Source of the DNA: Rheinheimera riviphila
GTDB taxonomy: Bacteria > Pseudomonadota > Gammaproteobacteria > Enterobacterales > Alteromonadaceae
Direction of reading: 5' to 3'
DNA length: 64,000 nt
Assembly: GCF_004005945.1 (NCBI RefSeq)
Contig: NZ_SACS01000001.1
Location: 248,001 to 312,000, forward strand
Below are positions 1-9,049 of this stretch, one piece after another. Numbering within the stretch: the first letter of the stretch is position 1; the number at the start of each line of letters is the position of its first letter. The position numbers and the translations under genes are program-made. The notes below the pieces were generated by a model that saw nothing but the letters and a program-made list of their open reading frames with translations, was not told where the DNA came from and searched no databases.

Positions 1-344
1 GCGTTTTCGTCGATGCTGGCAGCATAATCGCCACGCAGAGTGCCGGCAGCAGCATCTTTAGGATTGGTCGCGCCCATGATTTCGCGGTTTTTACGCACGG
101 CATCTTCACCTTCAAGAACCTGAACCATTACCGGGCCAGATGTCATGAAAGATACTAATGCATTGAAGAAAGGACGTTCTTTGTGTTCGCCGTAGAAGCC
201 TTCAGCTTGTTCACGGCTCAGGTGCAGCATTTTTGCAGCGACGATACGCAGGCCTGCAGATTCGAAACGGTGGTAGATTGCACCGATGTGGTTTTTGGCA
301 ACTGCGTCAGGTTTTACGATTGAAAAAGTACGTTCTAAGGCCAT
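1..344 (-). CDS. ndk: Nucleoside diphosphate kinase (partial, 3' end outside window)
   Basis: The 114 visible codons read as the N-terminal four fifths of Ndk, which moves the gamma-phosphate of ATP onto other nucleoside diphosphates through a phosphohistidine. The protein begins [15 protein letters not shown], the classic Ndk start with the nucleotide-binding Lys in SIVKPDAV. It continues through the conserved [15 protein letters not shown] and [17 protein letters not shown] segments. The catalytic NxxHGSD motif would fall just past the left edge, so it cannot be checked. The start is the ATG whose complement is at 342-344. The gene is the last member of the minus-strand series and is separated from the upstream PstS-like gene by about 300 bp that include a terminator. 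Confidence 0.96.
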   Translation of the reverse strand, partial: MALERTFSIVKPDAVAKNHIGAIYHRFESAGLRIVAAKMLHLSREQAEGFYGEHKERPFFNALVSFMTSGPVMVQVLEGEDAVRKNREIMGATNPKDAAAGTLRGDYAASIDEN

Positions 345-525
345 CGAAGACTCCATTAATAACTGGTTAAAATTTAGCGGCCGCGAATTATACGCTATTG
401 CCAGACAAATGCCTATTTCTCAAAATAACATTTCTGGCTGCCACTTCGCGCCAGCATATATCTTGCTGCAGGCAAATGACAAAGTGACGACAGCCAGAGC
501 GCCAAGGCGTTTGGCTTTTCGCAAT

Positions 526-573
526 TCAGATTTGATTGCACTCAGATTTAATTGCACTCAGATTTAATTGCAC
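526..573. repeat. 16-bp unit tandemly repeated three times
   Basis: The unit TCAGATTTRATTGCAC occurs three times head to tail at 526-541, 542-557 and 558-573. Copies two and three are identical and copy one differs by a single G for A. The array lies between the terminator of the PstS-like gene and the start of ndk. Its function is unknown; it could be slippage-prone filler or a multi-site binding region. Confidence 0.85.
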
Positions 574-584
574 TTCAGGCGGGC

Positions 585-609
585 AAAAAAAGGAGCTGCA
601 AGCAGCTCC
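585..609 (-). terminator. Rho-independent terminator of the porin / PstS-like gene set
   Basis: A perfect 8-bp stem GGAGCTGC / GCAGCTCC (592-599 with 602-609) has an AA loop. On the minus strand it is followed by seven T residues (complement of 585-591). It lies about 35 bp past the stop of the PstS-like gene, which is where a terminator for that transcript should be. Confidence 0.85.
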
Positions 610-643
610 GATTTAAGGATTATCTTGAAAGTAACATTCGGGT

Positions 644-1057
644 TTAGAATTTAGCCAGCACTTTGACCGTGCCATCAACCGCGGCAGCATCGATATAACC
701 AATAGCCGCAGCATCGGCAGCAACAGCTGCTTTCATTTCCGCATCAGAGGTTAACTCTTTGGGCGGTGTGCCCTTGCCGGTAAAAACTAATTTTGACCAA
801 TACGCTTTCATCTGACTGGACGATTTACTCAGTACTTTACTGTCAAATTCACCACGGGCTGGAGCAGATTCTGCCAAATTCAAAGGTGTGGCTTTGCTGC
901 CATTATTAAAGGTTGTGCCACGGCCAGTGAACAGCCTGGTAATCTCAGCCTGATCAACAGTCGCAGCGTTAGACGGGTGAACAATGACTGCAACTTCGGC
1001 CATCGCAGAAGTTACGGTCATTGCTGTGGTCAGGGTCATCACTTTTAACCAGTTCAT
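644..1057 (-). CDS. Small periplasmic phosphate-binding-protein-like (PstS-like) protein
   Basis: A 137-residue secreted protein with signal peptide MNWLKVMTLTTAMTVTSAMA cut before EVAVIVHPS. The remainder resembles the N-terminal lobe of PstS-type phosphate-binding proteins: an AEITRLFTGRGTTFNNG segment, then the APARGEFDSKVL segment and a C-terminal AIGYIDAAAV motif. At 137 residues it is about half the length of a true PstS, so it is a short stand-alone PBP-like domain of uncertain ligand. The ATG at 1057 has GGAG six bases upstream and is preferred over an in-frame TTG at 1069. The gene follows the porin gene by 15 bp and is probably cotranscribed with it, which suggests an anion-related role. 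No ABC transporter genes are adjacent. Confidence 0.75.
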   Translation of the reverse strand: MNWLKVMTLTTAMTVTSAMAEVAVIVHPSNAATVDQAEITRLFTGRGTTFNNGSKATPLNLAESAPARGEFDSKVLSKSSSQMKAYWSKLVFTGKGTPPKELTSDAEMKAAVAADAAAIGYIDAAAVDGTVKVLAKF

Positions 1058-1072
1058 GGTTGTCTCCAATAC

Positions 1073-2143
1073 TTAAAATACTAAATCTATACCCAGAGTG
1101 ATAGCCTTGCTGTCACCCGCGACTTGTCCACCATTAAAACCATCATCGGTGACATCGTCGAATTGAAATTTAAACGCCGCCGAACTGTGGAAATCCCAGC
1201 GCACCCCCACACTGGTGGTGCTGTGAACTTCACCTTCGGAATCAAAATCGGCATAGGAAATATAAGGGGTCCATTGCTCTATCCGGTAACCTGCTGAAAT
1301 CAGGTAGGTATCAAAATCACCACCATCCAGCGTCAGCCGATTCACTTCCGACAACAATAGCCAGTTGTTGTAATCGATGTTGGCAGAGAATCCGGCGAAG
1401 TTGCCGCGTCTGGTATCTTTACCGTTCCATAATACCGGTACACCATCTCGATACCGTTGATTCTCATAAGTCATATAAGTGAAACGCAAATCCAGCCAAT
1501 CGCGGTTAAAGCTCAGCACACCACCGATAATATCTTTCCAGATTTCCCGGATCGGTGTAGAGCCAAAAAACTCCGACAACAATTTGTTTTCACCGTCGTC
1601 TTCCCTACCGGTATAGAGATTGCCCGACATCGCCCAATCGCCAAGCTGGTAATTAAACTGCGCATTGACGCCGGTATAATTAAAAATTTGCCAGGTGTAG
1701 TTGTCCGCGGCTGGGCGCACCCACAAATAAGCGTAACTGACATCAAAGAAATCAGAATAATAATACAGCGGTAAACGTTTTTTACCGGCCTGAATGGTCC
1801 AGTGTTCGTTCAGCTCGTAAGAGACATAAGCCCATTCAAAACCAGCTTCAAAATCGTCAGCACCACGACCCACCAGCTGCACAGTGGCGGTGAGGCCTTC
1901 TGTTAAGTCAGCGGTCATTTGCAAACCAAATTTCGAATCCGGTTTAAATGTCCATTCATCTTCATACACACCGACGGTTGGATAATTCGCCAGAAAAGTC
2001 GGGCCTAAGCCAAACTCCGGCACACCGGTACCGCTGGTCAGTTTCCCACCCATCACCGATGCAAATCCGGAAATATTCACCTCTGCCTGCACTGAATGAC
2101 TGCACAAAGCCGCAATTGCAGTCACGAGCAATACCTTCTTCAT
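1073..2143 (-). CDS. Outer-membrane porin (beta-barrel), copy A
   Basis: A 356-residue outer-membrane protein. It has a signal peptide (MKKVLLVTAIAALCSHSVQA) followed by EVNISGFASVMGGK. The body is rich in alternating aromatic and polar strands, and it ends in the C-terminal phenylalanine signature LGIDLVF recognised by the BAM complex. It is clearly paralogous to the next gene upstream (2225-3346): the mature N-terminus, the YAYLWVRP/YAYDWLRT segment and the C-terminal LVF all correspond. A strong ribosome site (GAGGAGAAG) precedes the ATG. It probably forms a diffusion pore; the neighbouring PstS-like gene hints at phosphate or another anion, but that is inference. Confidence 0.85.
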   Translation of the reverse strand: MKKVLLVTAIAALCSHSVQAEVNISGFASVMGGKLTSGTGVPEFGLGPTFLANYPTVGVYEDEWTFKPDSKFGLQMTADLTEGLTATVQLVGRGADDFEAGFEWAYVSYELNEHWTIQAGKKRLPLYYYSDFFDVSYAYLWVRPAADNYTWQIFNYTGVNAQFNYQLGDWAMSGNLYTGREDDGENKLLSEFFGSTPIREIWKDIIGGVLSFNRDWLDLRFTYMTYENQRYRDGVPVLWNGKDTRRGNFAGFSANIDYNNWLLLSEVNRLTLDGGDFDTYLISAGYRIEQWTPYISYADFDSEGEVHSTTSVGVRWDFHSSAAFKFQFDDVTDDGFNGGQVAGDSKAITLGIDLVF

Positions 2144-2190
2144 ATCTTCTCCTCAGTCTCGTCAATCAGCGGTTGAAAGCCGGGTTTCAA

Positions 2191-2220
2191 ATACCCGTTA
2201 TCCTTGAAGATTCGGGGTAT
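2191..2220. repeat. Short ERIC-derived element (copy 1)
   Basis: A 30-bp imperfect palindrome beginning ATACCCGTTATCCTTGAAG and closing with CGGGGTAT. It matches the first about 25 bp of the full ERIC element at 46249 joined directly to the terminal TATA. It folds as a hairpin with about a 12-13 bp imperfect stem. It lies between the two porin genes, 4 bp past the stop of the upstream one. Confidence 0.8.
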
Positions 2221-2224
2221 AACC

Positions 2225-3346
2225 TTAGAAGACTAAGTCCACACCGATGGCAATCAGGCTGTCTTTTTGGTTGGTCATATTATTTTCGGACGACGTCAGT
2301 TCTACTTTAAACGCTGCGGCAGGATGGAAGTCATAGCGCATACCGACATTCCAGCTGGTATTTTCAAATTCCTGTCCCATCACAATCGAAGCAATAGGCA
2401 GCAATAACGGGAAGTTCGCCGGTAGCCCAGCGTAAATTTCTGGCTTGGCATCGTCTTCGTCTTTTTCGTATGAAATGTAAGGGGTCAGACTATCAAAGCG
2501 ATGACCCAATGAAACATAATAAGAATCCTGATTGGCGTAGAAGGTATCTTTGACTTTGACATGGGTGTATTCCGCCACCATTAACCAGTCGTTGCGGTCA
2601 TAGTTCATCCCCAAACCAAAAAAGCTGCCATCATCTTCATCAAAATCAATGGCCTTCACGATTGAGTTCAAACCTACCCCATTTAACGCATTAAACAGCG
2701 GGTTAAACACCGGCGCATCAACGGTGACAGCACCGACCAGATAGGCCACTCGCACCGACAACCAATCCTGACTCAGCTCCCAGCTGGCACCCATAATGTT
2801 GTTAATCTGCGCTGGCGCTTTGGTGCCTTGCAGCGTGACTTCACCATCATAAGCACCAAACACCAGCTGAATATTGGATTGCATATCGCGGATGGTGCCA
2901 GAGTGATACAACGACACACCTTCAATGGTATCAAAGCCTAAGTCATAAACACTTTGTGGTGTGCGCAACCAGTCGTAGGCGTACCCGACATCACGGAAAT
3001 CCGAGTATTTGTAGAACGGAGTACGTAAACGGCCAGCATTTAAGCGCCAGGCGTCATCCAGTTGATAAGTTAAAAAAGCCCATTCAAATTCAGCATCAAA
3101 ATCGTTATTGCCGCGGGCCATCAGTTGGGCAGTTACAGAAAGTTTTTCACCGAGATCAGATTGAAATTGCACCGCAAACAAACTTTCGTTTTTGAAATCA
3201 ATTTCATCGGTATAACCGTAAAGCGAATCGCCACTGCCTGCTTTACCGGCCTTGATCGAGGCAAAACCATTAATGTTCACCTCGGCCTTTGCTGCTGTAC
3301 TACACAAAGCTACAGCGACCATGGTCGCTAAAAACGTTTTTTTCAT
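2225..3346 (-). CDS. Outer-membrane porin (beta-barrel), copy B
   Basis: A 373-residue paralogue of the porin at 1073-2143. The signal peptide MKKTFLATMVAVALCSTAAKA precedes EVNINGFASIKAGK, and the C-terminus is IAIGVDLVF with the terminal Phe of outer-membrane barrels. The ATG at 3346 has GGAGAT spaced correctly; an in-frame ATG six codons upstream would place the ribosome site inside the gene, so it is rejected. Together with copy A and the PstS-like gene it forms a minus-strand set that ends at the terminator at 585-609. Substrate specificity cannot be read from the sequence. Confidence 0.85.
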   Translation of the reverse strand: MKKTFLATMVAVALCSTAAKAEVNINGFASIKAGKAGSGDSLYGYTDEIDFKNESLFAVQFQSDLGEKLSVTAQLMARGNNDFDAEFEWAFLTYQLDDAWRLNAGRLRTPFYKYSDFRDVGYAYDWLRTPQSVYDLGFDTIEGVSLYHSGTIRDMQSNIQLVFGAYDGEVTLQGTKAPAQINNIMGASWELSQDWLSVRVAYLVGAVTVDAPVFNPLFNALNGVGLNSIVKAIDFDEDDGSFFGLGMNYDRNDWLMVAEYTHVKVKDTFYANQDSYYVSLGHRFDSLTPYISYEKDEDDAKPEIYAGLPANFPLLLPIASIVMGQEFENTSWNVGMRYDFHPAAAFKVELTSSENNMTNQKDSLIAIGVDLVF

Positions 3347-3716
3347 CAGAACATCTCCAGTCACTTAAGGCTTTACTCTCACTAGCGTAGCCAACGAGTT
3401 TAAAAAAACCAGCGAATTCAAAACTATAAATTTAGTTCCCGACTCGGCTGAAATATTTGGGGGCGGGACTTTATATTAACTTTCAGAGGTTTACAACAAT
3501 TTGAGCGGATAAAAACAACAACGCCGAATAAATGCTCCCGACATTTTCAGCACGCCCGTTATCCATGGACATAGAAGCGGGCCTATACAAAAAAACCAGC
3601 CATGGCGGCTGGTTTTGGAATATCAAGAAAAACATCAAGTTAAAACAGGTACATCAAATATACCTGCAACTTATCAGCGGTTTTAACGAGAAAAACGACT
3701 GATATTGGTCACGCAC
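3347..3716. other. Intergenic region between fdx and the porin set
   Basis: 370 bp with no recognisable gene. It holds the fdx/isc terminator (3592-3616) and must contain the promoter of the porin genes. No IscX-like small gene, which in many gammaproteobacteria follows fdx, can be found here. Confidence 0.6.
3592..3616 (-). terminator. Terminator of the isc operon
   Basis: A 10-bp perfect stem AAAACCAGCC / GGCTGGTTTT with a five-base loop. On the minus strand it runs into a T tract (complement of the A run 3589-3595). It lies about 100 bp past the fdx stop codon, consistent with ending the minus-strand isc transcript. Confidence 0.85.
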
Positions 3717-4055
3717 TTAATGCCCTTCGCTGACCATATTGACAGTGTATTTTGGAATTTCCACCACCAGATCTTCATCAGCAATACGCGCCTGACAACC
3801 TAAACGTGATTCCGGCTCCAGACCCCAGGCTTTATCCAGCATGTCTTCTTCGAGCTCGTCACTTTCATTCAGGCTGCGAAAACCTTCCCGCACAATGATA
3901 TGGCAAGTGGTACAGGCACAGGATTTTTCGCAGGCATGTTCAATCGAAATGCCATTACGCAGTGCAACATCCAGCACGGTTTCGCCTTTTTCGGCTTTGA
4001 GCGCAGCACCGTCCGGACAGAGCTCAGCATGGGGTAAAAAGATAATTTGTGGCAT
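3717..4055 (-). CDS. fdx: [2Fe-2S] ferredoxin of the ISC system
   Basis: A 112-residue adrenodoxin-type ferredoxin that supplies electrons for Fe-S cluster assembly on IscU. The ligands are visible as C42, C48, C51 and C87 in ACEKSCACTTC and RLGCQAR, with the additional family cysteine at C46. The start MPQIIFLPHAELCPD at 4055 matches the family; a longer open frame upstream is only read-through into hscA sequence. It begins one base after the hscA stop codon, so it is tightly coupled to hscA. It is the last gene of the operon here, and no iscX follows. Confidence 0.97.
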   Translation of the reverse strand: MPQIIFLPHAELCPDGAALKAEKGETVLDVALRNGISIEHACEKSCACTTCHIIVREGFRSLNESDELEEDMLDKAWGLEPESRLGCQARIADEDLVVEIPKYTVNMVSEGH

Positions 4056-4056
4056 G

Positions 4057-5913
4057 TTACACCTCGTCGACTTTATGCCCTTGCAGGGCTTGCCGGATTG
4101 AATTGTCCATCCGGCGGGCGGCAAACTCGTCGGTGATATGATTGGTTTTATCAATAGCCGCTTTAATCGCAGCGGTATCGTCGCCCTGACTGACGACTTT
4201 AAGCGCTGATAACGCTTGTTCGATGTCCAGTAACTCGGCCGAACCCAGCAAATGCGCGTCGGCGGAAATAGCGGCACTGACTGCTTCCCACACCCGACTC
4301 GCTTCAACCTGCTGTTCACGCAGTAAACGTTGTTGCATGTCGTGCTTGGCATACTGCATCGAGCTTTGGATCATCGTGGCGACCTGGTCGTCCGATAAAC
4401 CATAAGAAGGTTTCACCTGAATACTGGCTGTCACACCGCTCGACTTCTCTTGCGCTGTGACGCTGAGTAAACCATCGGCATCGACCTGGAATGTCACCCG
4501 GATATGCGCACCACCGGCAGCCATTGGCGGAATGTCAGTCAGATTAAACTTCGCCAGTGAGCGGCAATGATCAACCAACTCGCGCTCGCCTTGCAGCACA
4601 TGCAATGACATCGCGGTCTGACCGTCTTTAAAGGTGGTAAATTCCTGCGCCCGCGCCACCGGAATAATGGTGTTGCGTGGAATAATTTTCTCAACCAAGC
4701 CGCCCATGGTTTCTAAACCAAGCGACAGTGGGATCACATCCAGCAATAAAGTGTCGGTGTCGGATTTATTGCCAACCAGCACATTGGCCTGGATGGCAGC
4801 GCCAATGGCGACCACTTTATCCGGATCAATTGAGGTTAACGGCTCAGCGGCAAAAAACTCGCCGACCGCCGTGCGCACTAAAGGCACTCGCGTCGAACCG
4901 CCGACCATCACCACTTTCGCCACTTCATCGGCGTTTAAACCGGCGTCACGTAAGGTTTGTTTACAGGCGCGGATAGTTTTACGCACCAACGGCTGAATTA
5001 AACTGTCGAATTGTTCGCGGCTTAAACTGAGCGCTAACGTGCCGTTGGCAGTTGGTAACTCAAATGCGTAGCTGTCGTGCGCAGAAAGTTGTTCTTTAAT
5101 CTGCCGCGCCAATTGCAGATGCTGACGCAGGCTTTGATGTGATAATTGTGCTTCACCGCTTTGTTGCTGCAGCCATTGCACGACAGCGTGATCAAAATCA
5201 TCACCACCGAGCGCCGAATCACCACCGGTGGCCAGTACTTCAAACACACCGCGCTTTAAACGCAAAATAGAAATATCAAAGGTGCCGCCACCTAAGTCAT
5301 ACACGGCAACCACACCTTCCTGACCGGAATCCAGGCCATAAGCCAGCGCAGCAGCGGTCGGCTCGTTCAATAACCGCAGCACATTTAAACCAGCCAGTTT
5401 AGCGGCATCTTTGGTGGCTTGACGCTGCGCATCATCAAAATATGCGGGTACCGTGATGACCACACCCATCAGCTCGCCACCTAAGGTTTGGCTCGCGGTA
5501 TCGGCCAGCGTGGCCAGAATTTCGGCGGAAATTTCGACCGGGTTTTTCACGCCTTGGGCGGTATCAATCGCCACCAGACCTTGCTGATCCACCAATAAAT
5601 ACGGCAGTTGTTGCGCTTGCGCCACAGTTTCAGCATAACCACGGCCCATCAGGCGTTTCACCGAAAAAATACTGTTATGCGGATCGGCAATGGCCGCAGC
5701 AATAGCCGCTTTACCAACTACCACTTTATCTGCCAGGTACTGCACTACCGACGGCAACATGTCGTCACCGGCGGCGTTTTGCAAGGTCCGCGCCTCGCCA
5801 CTGCGCACAGTAGCAACCAGCGAATTGGTGGTGCCGAGGTCAATACCTGCAGCGAGCTTATGTTGATGCGGCGCGGCGCTTTGGCCAGGTTCAGCGATTT
5901 GTAATAAAGCCAT
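4057..5913 (-). CDS. hscA: Hsp70-family Fe-S chaperone HscA
   Basis: A 618-residue Hsp70 homologue specialised in releasing clusters from IscU, close to the 616 residues of the E. coli protein. The N-terminal ATPase domain shows [26 protein letters not shown] and [12 protein letters not shown]. The substrate-binding domain starts near residue 390 with [14 protein letters not shown], and a helical lid forms the C-terminus. HscA recognises the LPPVK motif of IscU, which is present in the IscU encoded here. hscB lies 8 bp upstream and fdx 1 bp downstream. Confidence 0.97.
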   Translation of the reverse strand: MALLQIAEPGQSAAPHQHKLAAGIDLGTTNSLVATVRSGEARTLQNAAGDDMLPSVVQYLADKVVVGKAAIAAAIADPHNSIFSVKRLMGRGYAETVAQAQQLPYLLVDQQGLVAIDTAQGVKNPVEISAEILATLADTASQTLGGELMGVVITVPAYFDDAQRQATKDAAKLAGLNVLRLLNEPTAAALAYGLDSGQEGVVAVYDLGGGTFDISILRLKRGVFEVLATGGDSALGGDDFDHAVVQWLQQQSGEAQLSHQSLRQHLQLARQIKEQLSAHDSYAFELPTANGTLALSLSREQFDSLIQPLVRKTIRACKQTLRDAGLNADEVAKVVMVGGSTRVPLVRTAVGEFFAAEPLTSIDPDKVVAIGAAIQANVLVGNKSDTDTLLLDVIPLSLGLETMGGLVEKIIPRNTIIPVARAQEFTTFKDGQTAMSLHVLQGERELVDHCRSLAKFNLTDIPPMAAGGAHIRVTFQVDADGLLSVTAQEKSSGVTASIQVKPSYGLSDDQVATMIQSSMQYAKHDMQQRLLREQQVEASRVWEAVSAAISADAHLLGSAELLDIEQALSALKVVSQGDDTAAIKAAIDKTNHITDEFAARRMDNSIRQALQGHKVDEV

Positions 5914-5921
5914 AGTGGGAT

Positions 5922-6446
5922 TTAATCTTGTAGTTGCTGTTCGATTAACTCCAGCTCATGCTGCAGTTTAAAGAAAAATTTAAGTTTGCGGATTATATCA
6001 GCCGCTTGCAGATCCTGCTCGTGGTGATTGGCTTCCAGCGCTTGCGCCAGTAGCTTAAGCAGGACATTTTTCTGCTGTTGGATTTGTTGTTCAGCTTCGT
6101 CAATGAGTGCGTATGGATCAGAAGAATGCAGAATATCGCCCAGCAATTCGCGCAGTTCCATTTGTTGCATCAGAAAGCCGGTATCGGTGAAGCTACGCTG
6201 TTCATGGCTGATTTTCACGCCACGCAGCGCCAGTAAATGCTCGGCTCGAAGCAAAGGCTGTTTCAGGCTGTGATAAGCGTCATTGATATTGGCAGCTTGT
6301 TGCACCGCGAGTAATCGATCACGCTCGGAACCCGCGGCAAAGTTGTCCGGATGAAAATTCCGTTGCAGTTCTAAATAGCGGGTACCAAGCTCAGTCAGAT
6401 CAAGATCAAACTGCGCCGGCACCTGAAACAGCTGGAAATAATTCAT
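5922..6446 (-). CDS. hscB: J-domain co-chaperone HscB
   Basis: A 174-residue co-chaperone that brings IscU to HscA and stimulates its ATPase. The N-terminal J domain carries the HPD motif at residues 32-34 (RNFHPDNF), followed by the [22 protein letters not shown] segment typical of HscB. The C-terminal three-helix IscU-binding domain fills the rest. Length and position between iscA and hscA match the standard operon. Confidence 0.96.
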   Translation of the reverse strand: MNYFQLFQVPAQFDLDLTELGTRYLELQRNFHPDNFAAGSERDRLLAVQQAANINDAYHSLKQPLLRAEHLLALRGVKISHEQRSFTDTGFLMQQMELRELLGDILHSSDPYALIDEAEQQIQQQKNVLLKLLAQALEANHHEQDLQAADIIRKLKFFFKLQHELELIEQQLQD

Positions 6447-6458
6447 CGAACCGCCAAA

Positions 6459-6782
6459 TCAGACCGTAAAACTTTCGCCGCAACCACATTCGCCATTGAC
6501 GTTCGGGTTATTAAATTGAAACCCTTCGTTCAGGCCTTCTTTGACAAAATCCAGCTGAGTGCCGTCGATATAGACCAGGCTTTTGCCATCGACAATCAAT
6601 TTCAGATCGTCATGGTCAAACACCTGATCGTCGTCGTTCAGTTCGTCGACAAACTCCAGCACATAAGCAAGGCCAGAGCAGCCGGTGGTTTTCACGCCAA
6701 CCCGCAAACCTAAACCTTTGCCGCGGTTGGTCAGAAAGCTGCGAACCCGATCGGCAGCAGCTGCAGTCATCGAAATCGCCAT
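6459..6782 (-). CDS. iscA: A-type Fe-S carrier IscA
   Basis: A 107-residue A-type carrier, the same length as the E. coli protein, which takes clusters from IscU or carries iron to apo-targets. The three conserved cysteines are visible as C35 ([10 protein letters not shown]) and C99/C101 in the C-terminal GECGCGESF. The gene lies 6 bp past iscU and 12 bp before hscB in the same minus-strand operon. Confidence 0.97.
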   Translation of the reverse strand: MAISMTAAAADRVRSFLTNRGKGLGLRVGVKTTGCSGLAYVLEFVDELNDDDQVFDHDDLKLIVDGKSLVYIDGTQLDFVKEGLNEGFQFNNPNVNGECGCGESFTV

Positions 6783-6788
6783 AACTAC

Positions 6789-7172
6789 TTAGCTCCCGTG
6801 ACGAGATTTATAGTCAGCAATCGCCGCTTTAATGGCATCTTCCGCCAGAATTGAGCAGTGAATTTTCACCGGTGGTAACGCCAGTTCCTGCGCGATATCG
6901 GTGTTTTTAATCAATGCTGCTTCGTCCAGGCTTTTGCCTTTGACCCATTCAGTCACTAAGGAGCTGGAAGCGATCGCACTGCCACAGCCGTAAGTCTTGA
7001 ACTTGGCATCTTCGATAATGCCGTCAGCACTGACTTTGATTTGCAGTTTCATCACATCGCCGCACGCCGGAGCGCCAACCATGCCGGTAGCAACAGTCGG
7101 GTCATCTTTGGCAAAAGCGCCAACGTTACGTGGATTTTCGTAGTGATCTATTACTTTTTCGCTATAAGCCAT
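6789..7172 (-). CDS. iscU: Fe-S cluster scaffold IscU
   Basis: A 127-residue scaffold on which the 2Fe-2S cluster is first built. Ligands are C37 (APACGD, with D39), C63 (TYGCGSA) and C106 (KIHCSIL). The HscA recognition motif LPPVK is at 99-103. The gene follows iscS after a 95-bp gap that is unusually long for this operon and contains a short ERIC-derived hairpin (7206-7236). Confidence 0.98.
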   Translation of the reverse strand: MAYSEKVIDHYENPRNVGAFAKDDPTVATGMVGAPACGDVMKLQIKVSADGIIEDAKFKTYGCGSAIASSSLVTEWVKGKSLDEAALIKNTDIAQELALPPVKIHCSILAEDAIKAAIADYKSRHGS

Positions 7173-7205
7173 GATTTGTTACCTCGTTCAACTGCACTAC
7201 TCCCT

Positions 7206-7236
7206 TATACCCGTCATCTTTGAAGATGCAGGTATA
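7206..7236. repeat. Short ERIC-derived element (copy 2), inside the isc operon
   Basis: A 31-bp palindromic element starting TATACCCGTCATC and closing GGTATA, the same form as copies 1 and 3. It sits between iscS and iscU, so the transcript carries a hairpin in the iscS-iscU spacer. Such a hairpin could affect mRNA processing or stability, but no effect can be shown from sequence. Confidence 0.82.
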
Positions 7237-7267
7237 AGTAGAGCGCCAAAGGGTGGTCGATTAAAAA

Positions 7268-8482
7268 TTAATGCGCCACCCAGGCTACTGTATTTAAATC
7301 CACACCATCTTTGTACATGTCCCACAGCGGCGACATGGCTCGAAGCTTATCAATGGCTTCGTGCACAATTTTAATGGTGTGATCAATCTGTTGTTCGGTA
7401 GTGAAACGACCGATGCTGAAACGAATGGAGCTATGCGCTAATTCGTCAGTCAGACCTAAAGCCCGCAATACGTAAGAAGGTTCTAAACTGGCTGAAGTAC
7501 AAGCGGAGCCAGACGACACGGCGATATCTTTCAGCGCCATAATCAACGACTCACCTTCGACATAGTTAAAGCTGATATTGGTAATACCTGGGACCCGATG
7601 GGTGGCATCACCATTTAAAAACACTTGTTCGATGTCCTGAATGCCATCCCACAACCGCTGACGCAAGGTGGCAAAACGGGCATTTTCAGCCGCCATTTCC
7701 AGTTTAGCAATCCGGAATGCTTCGCCCATCGCGACGATTTGATGCGTAGGTAAAGTACCTGAACGCATGCCACGTTCATGGCCGCCACCGTGGGTTTGGG
7801 CTTCTAACCGGATCCGTGGTTTACGACGCACATACAAGGCACCGATGCCTTTAGGGCCATAAATTTTATGCGCAGAAAACGACATTAAATCGACTTTTAA
7901 CGCTTGTAAGTCGATCTCAACTTTGCCTGCGGCCTGGGCTGAATCGACATGGAACACCGTACCGTTGGCACGGCATAACTCGCCAATCGCCGCGATATCC
8001 TGAATCACACCGATTTCGTTGTTGACGAACATCACGCTCACGACAGTGGTATCCGGACGCATGGCGGCTTTGAGTTTATCTAAATCTAATAAACCGCTGG
8101 CTTCAACTTCTAAATAGGTCACTTCAAAACCTTCGCGCTCTAAGGCACGCATGGTGTCTAAAGTGGCTTTATGTTCGGTTTTGCAGGTAATTAAGTGTTT
8201 ACCCTTTTTGTGGTAAAACTGCGCGGCGCCTTTGATGGCTAAGTTGTTGGATTCAGTCGCGCCTGAAGTAAAAACGATTTCGCGTGGATCGGCATTGATG
8301 AGGTCAGCAATCTGACTGCGGGCAATTTCCACCGCTTCTTCAGCTTGCCAGCCGAAACGGTGTGAGCGTGATGCCGGGTTACCAAAGTCACCATCCATCG
8401 TCAGGAATTGCATCATTTTTTCGGCCACACGCGGGTCAACCGGGGTGGTAGCGGCGTAATCTAAATAAATCGGTAACTTCAT
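7268..8482 (-). CDS. iscS: Cysteine desulfurase IscS
   Basis: A 404-residue PLP-dependent desulfurase, the same length as E. coli IscS, that delivers sulfur to IscU and to tRNA thiolation. The PLP lysine is in [14 protein letters not shown], and the mobile-loop cysteine that carries the persulfide is in [14 protein letters not shown] near residue 328. The start [14 protein letters not shown] at 8482 matches the family; a longer frame begins inside the 3' end of iscR. iscR ends 19 bp upstream. Confidence 0.98.
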   Translation of the reverse strand: MKLPIYLDYAATTPVDPRVAEKMMQFLTMDGDFGNPASRSHRFGWQAEEAVEIARSQIADLINADPREIVFTSGATESNNLAIKGAAQFYHKKGKHLITCKTEHKATLDTMRALEREGFEVTYLEVEASGLLDLDKLKAAMRPDTTVVSVMFVNNEIGVIQDIAAIGELCRANGTVFHVDSAQAAGKVEIDLQALKVDLMSFSAHKIYGPKGIGALYVRRKPRIRLEAQTHGGGHERGMRSGTLPTHQIVAMGEAFRIAKLEMAAENARFATLRQRLWDGIQDIEQVFLNGDATHRVPGITNISFNYVEGESLIMALKDIAVSSGSACTSASLEPSYVLRALGLTDELAHSSIRFSIGRFTTEQQIDHTIKIVHEAIDKLRAMSPLWDMYKDGVDLNTVAWVAH

Positions 8483-8501
8483 GCTCTGCTCCGTCTGCAG
8501 C

Positions 8502-8984
8502 CTACAGCTGGCAGCTGACTTCAATTTCAGTTTCAGGGTTCTTTAATTTGCGGTTGTCCTGCCGCTTGGCCACGCTTTGAATTTCATTCTGGCTGACCAA
8601 TTCACCCAAAGTGATCTGGGTTAAAAAATCTTCAATCCGGGTACTCAAGTCGCTCCACAGGGTGTGGGTCAGGCATTTGGCGCCGCCCTGACAATCCGAT
8701 TTCCCCTGACAGCGGGTTGCATCAACAGATTCGTCCACTGCACTGATCACTTCGGATACCGAAATTTCAGCGGCTGGACGACCCAACTGATAACCACCAC
8801 CAGGTCCGCGGACACTGCTGACTAAACCATGTTTACGTAACCGGGCAAATAATTGTTCAAGATAAGATAAGGAAATTTCCTGTCGCGCCGAAATGTCGGC
8901 CAGTGGCACCGGCCCGGCGTTGGTATGTAAAGCAACATCCAACATGGCTGTCACGGCATACCGTCCCTTTGATGTTAACCGCAT
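8502..8984 (-). CDS. iscR: Fe-S cluster sensing repressor IscR
   Basis: A 160-residue Rrf2-family regulator. The winged helix-turn-helix occupies the N-terminus ([18 protein letters not shown]). The cluster ligands C92, C98, C104 and H107 are all present in the [17 protein letters not shown] segment. In its clustered form it represses its own operon, and the well-formed box at 9029-9053 directly in front of the gene supports that here. The ATG is preceded by GGAGAT. Confidence 0.97.
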   Translation of the reverse strand: MRLTSKGRYAVTAMLDVALHTNAGPVPLADISARQEISLSYLEQLFARLRKHGLVSSVRGPGGGYQLGRPAAEISVSEVISAVDESVDATRCQGKSDCQGGAKCLTHTLWSDLSTRIEDFLTQITLGELVSQNEIQSVAKRQDNRKLKNPETEIEVSCQL

Positions 8985-9021
8985 CTGATCTCCACTTCAC
9001 TTCGACCACAGAATGGCGCAA

Positions 9022-9049
9022 ATTGTACATTCCTGACTGATTTAGTCAA
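9022..9049 (-). promoter_or_regulatory. iscR promoter (-35/-10)
   Basis: Reading the minus strand, TTGACT (complement of 9044-9049) and TACAAT (complement of 9022-9027) are separated by 16 bp. This gives a good sigma-70 promoter 40 to 65 bp in front of iscR. It overlaps the IscR box, as expected for autorepression. Confidence 0.8.

Larger units (their letters stand above)
345..643. other. Intergenic region upstream of ndk
   Basis: About 300 bp without a convincing gene. It should hold the ndk promoter on the minus strand, but I cannot fix clear -10/-35 boxes. It contains a threefold 16-bp tandem repeat (526-573) and the terminator of the preceding minus-strand gene (585-609). An open frame running rightward across this stretch is a shadow of the ndk 5' end with no family resemblance. 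Confidence 0.6.

Noticed and set aside
286-567. A plus-strand open frame of 93 codons at the left edge
   Set aside because: It overlaps the 5' end of ndk on the other strand and the 16-bp repeat array, and has no recognisable protein features.
1457-1774. Open frames of 80-150 codons opposite the porins, hscA, cysE, nagA, nagB and other genes
   Set aside because: They are antisense or alternate-frame shadows of clearly assigned genes and show no independent family signatures.
3347-3716. Possible iscX gene after fdx
   Set aside because: No open frame of the right size or with the acidic IscX pattern is present on the minus strand.
3717-4352. A longer 211-codon version of fdx
   Set aside because: The extra N-terminal residues are out-of-frame hscA sequence; the 112-residue product matches the family length and start.
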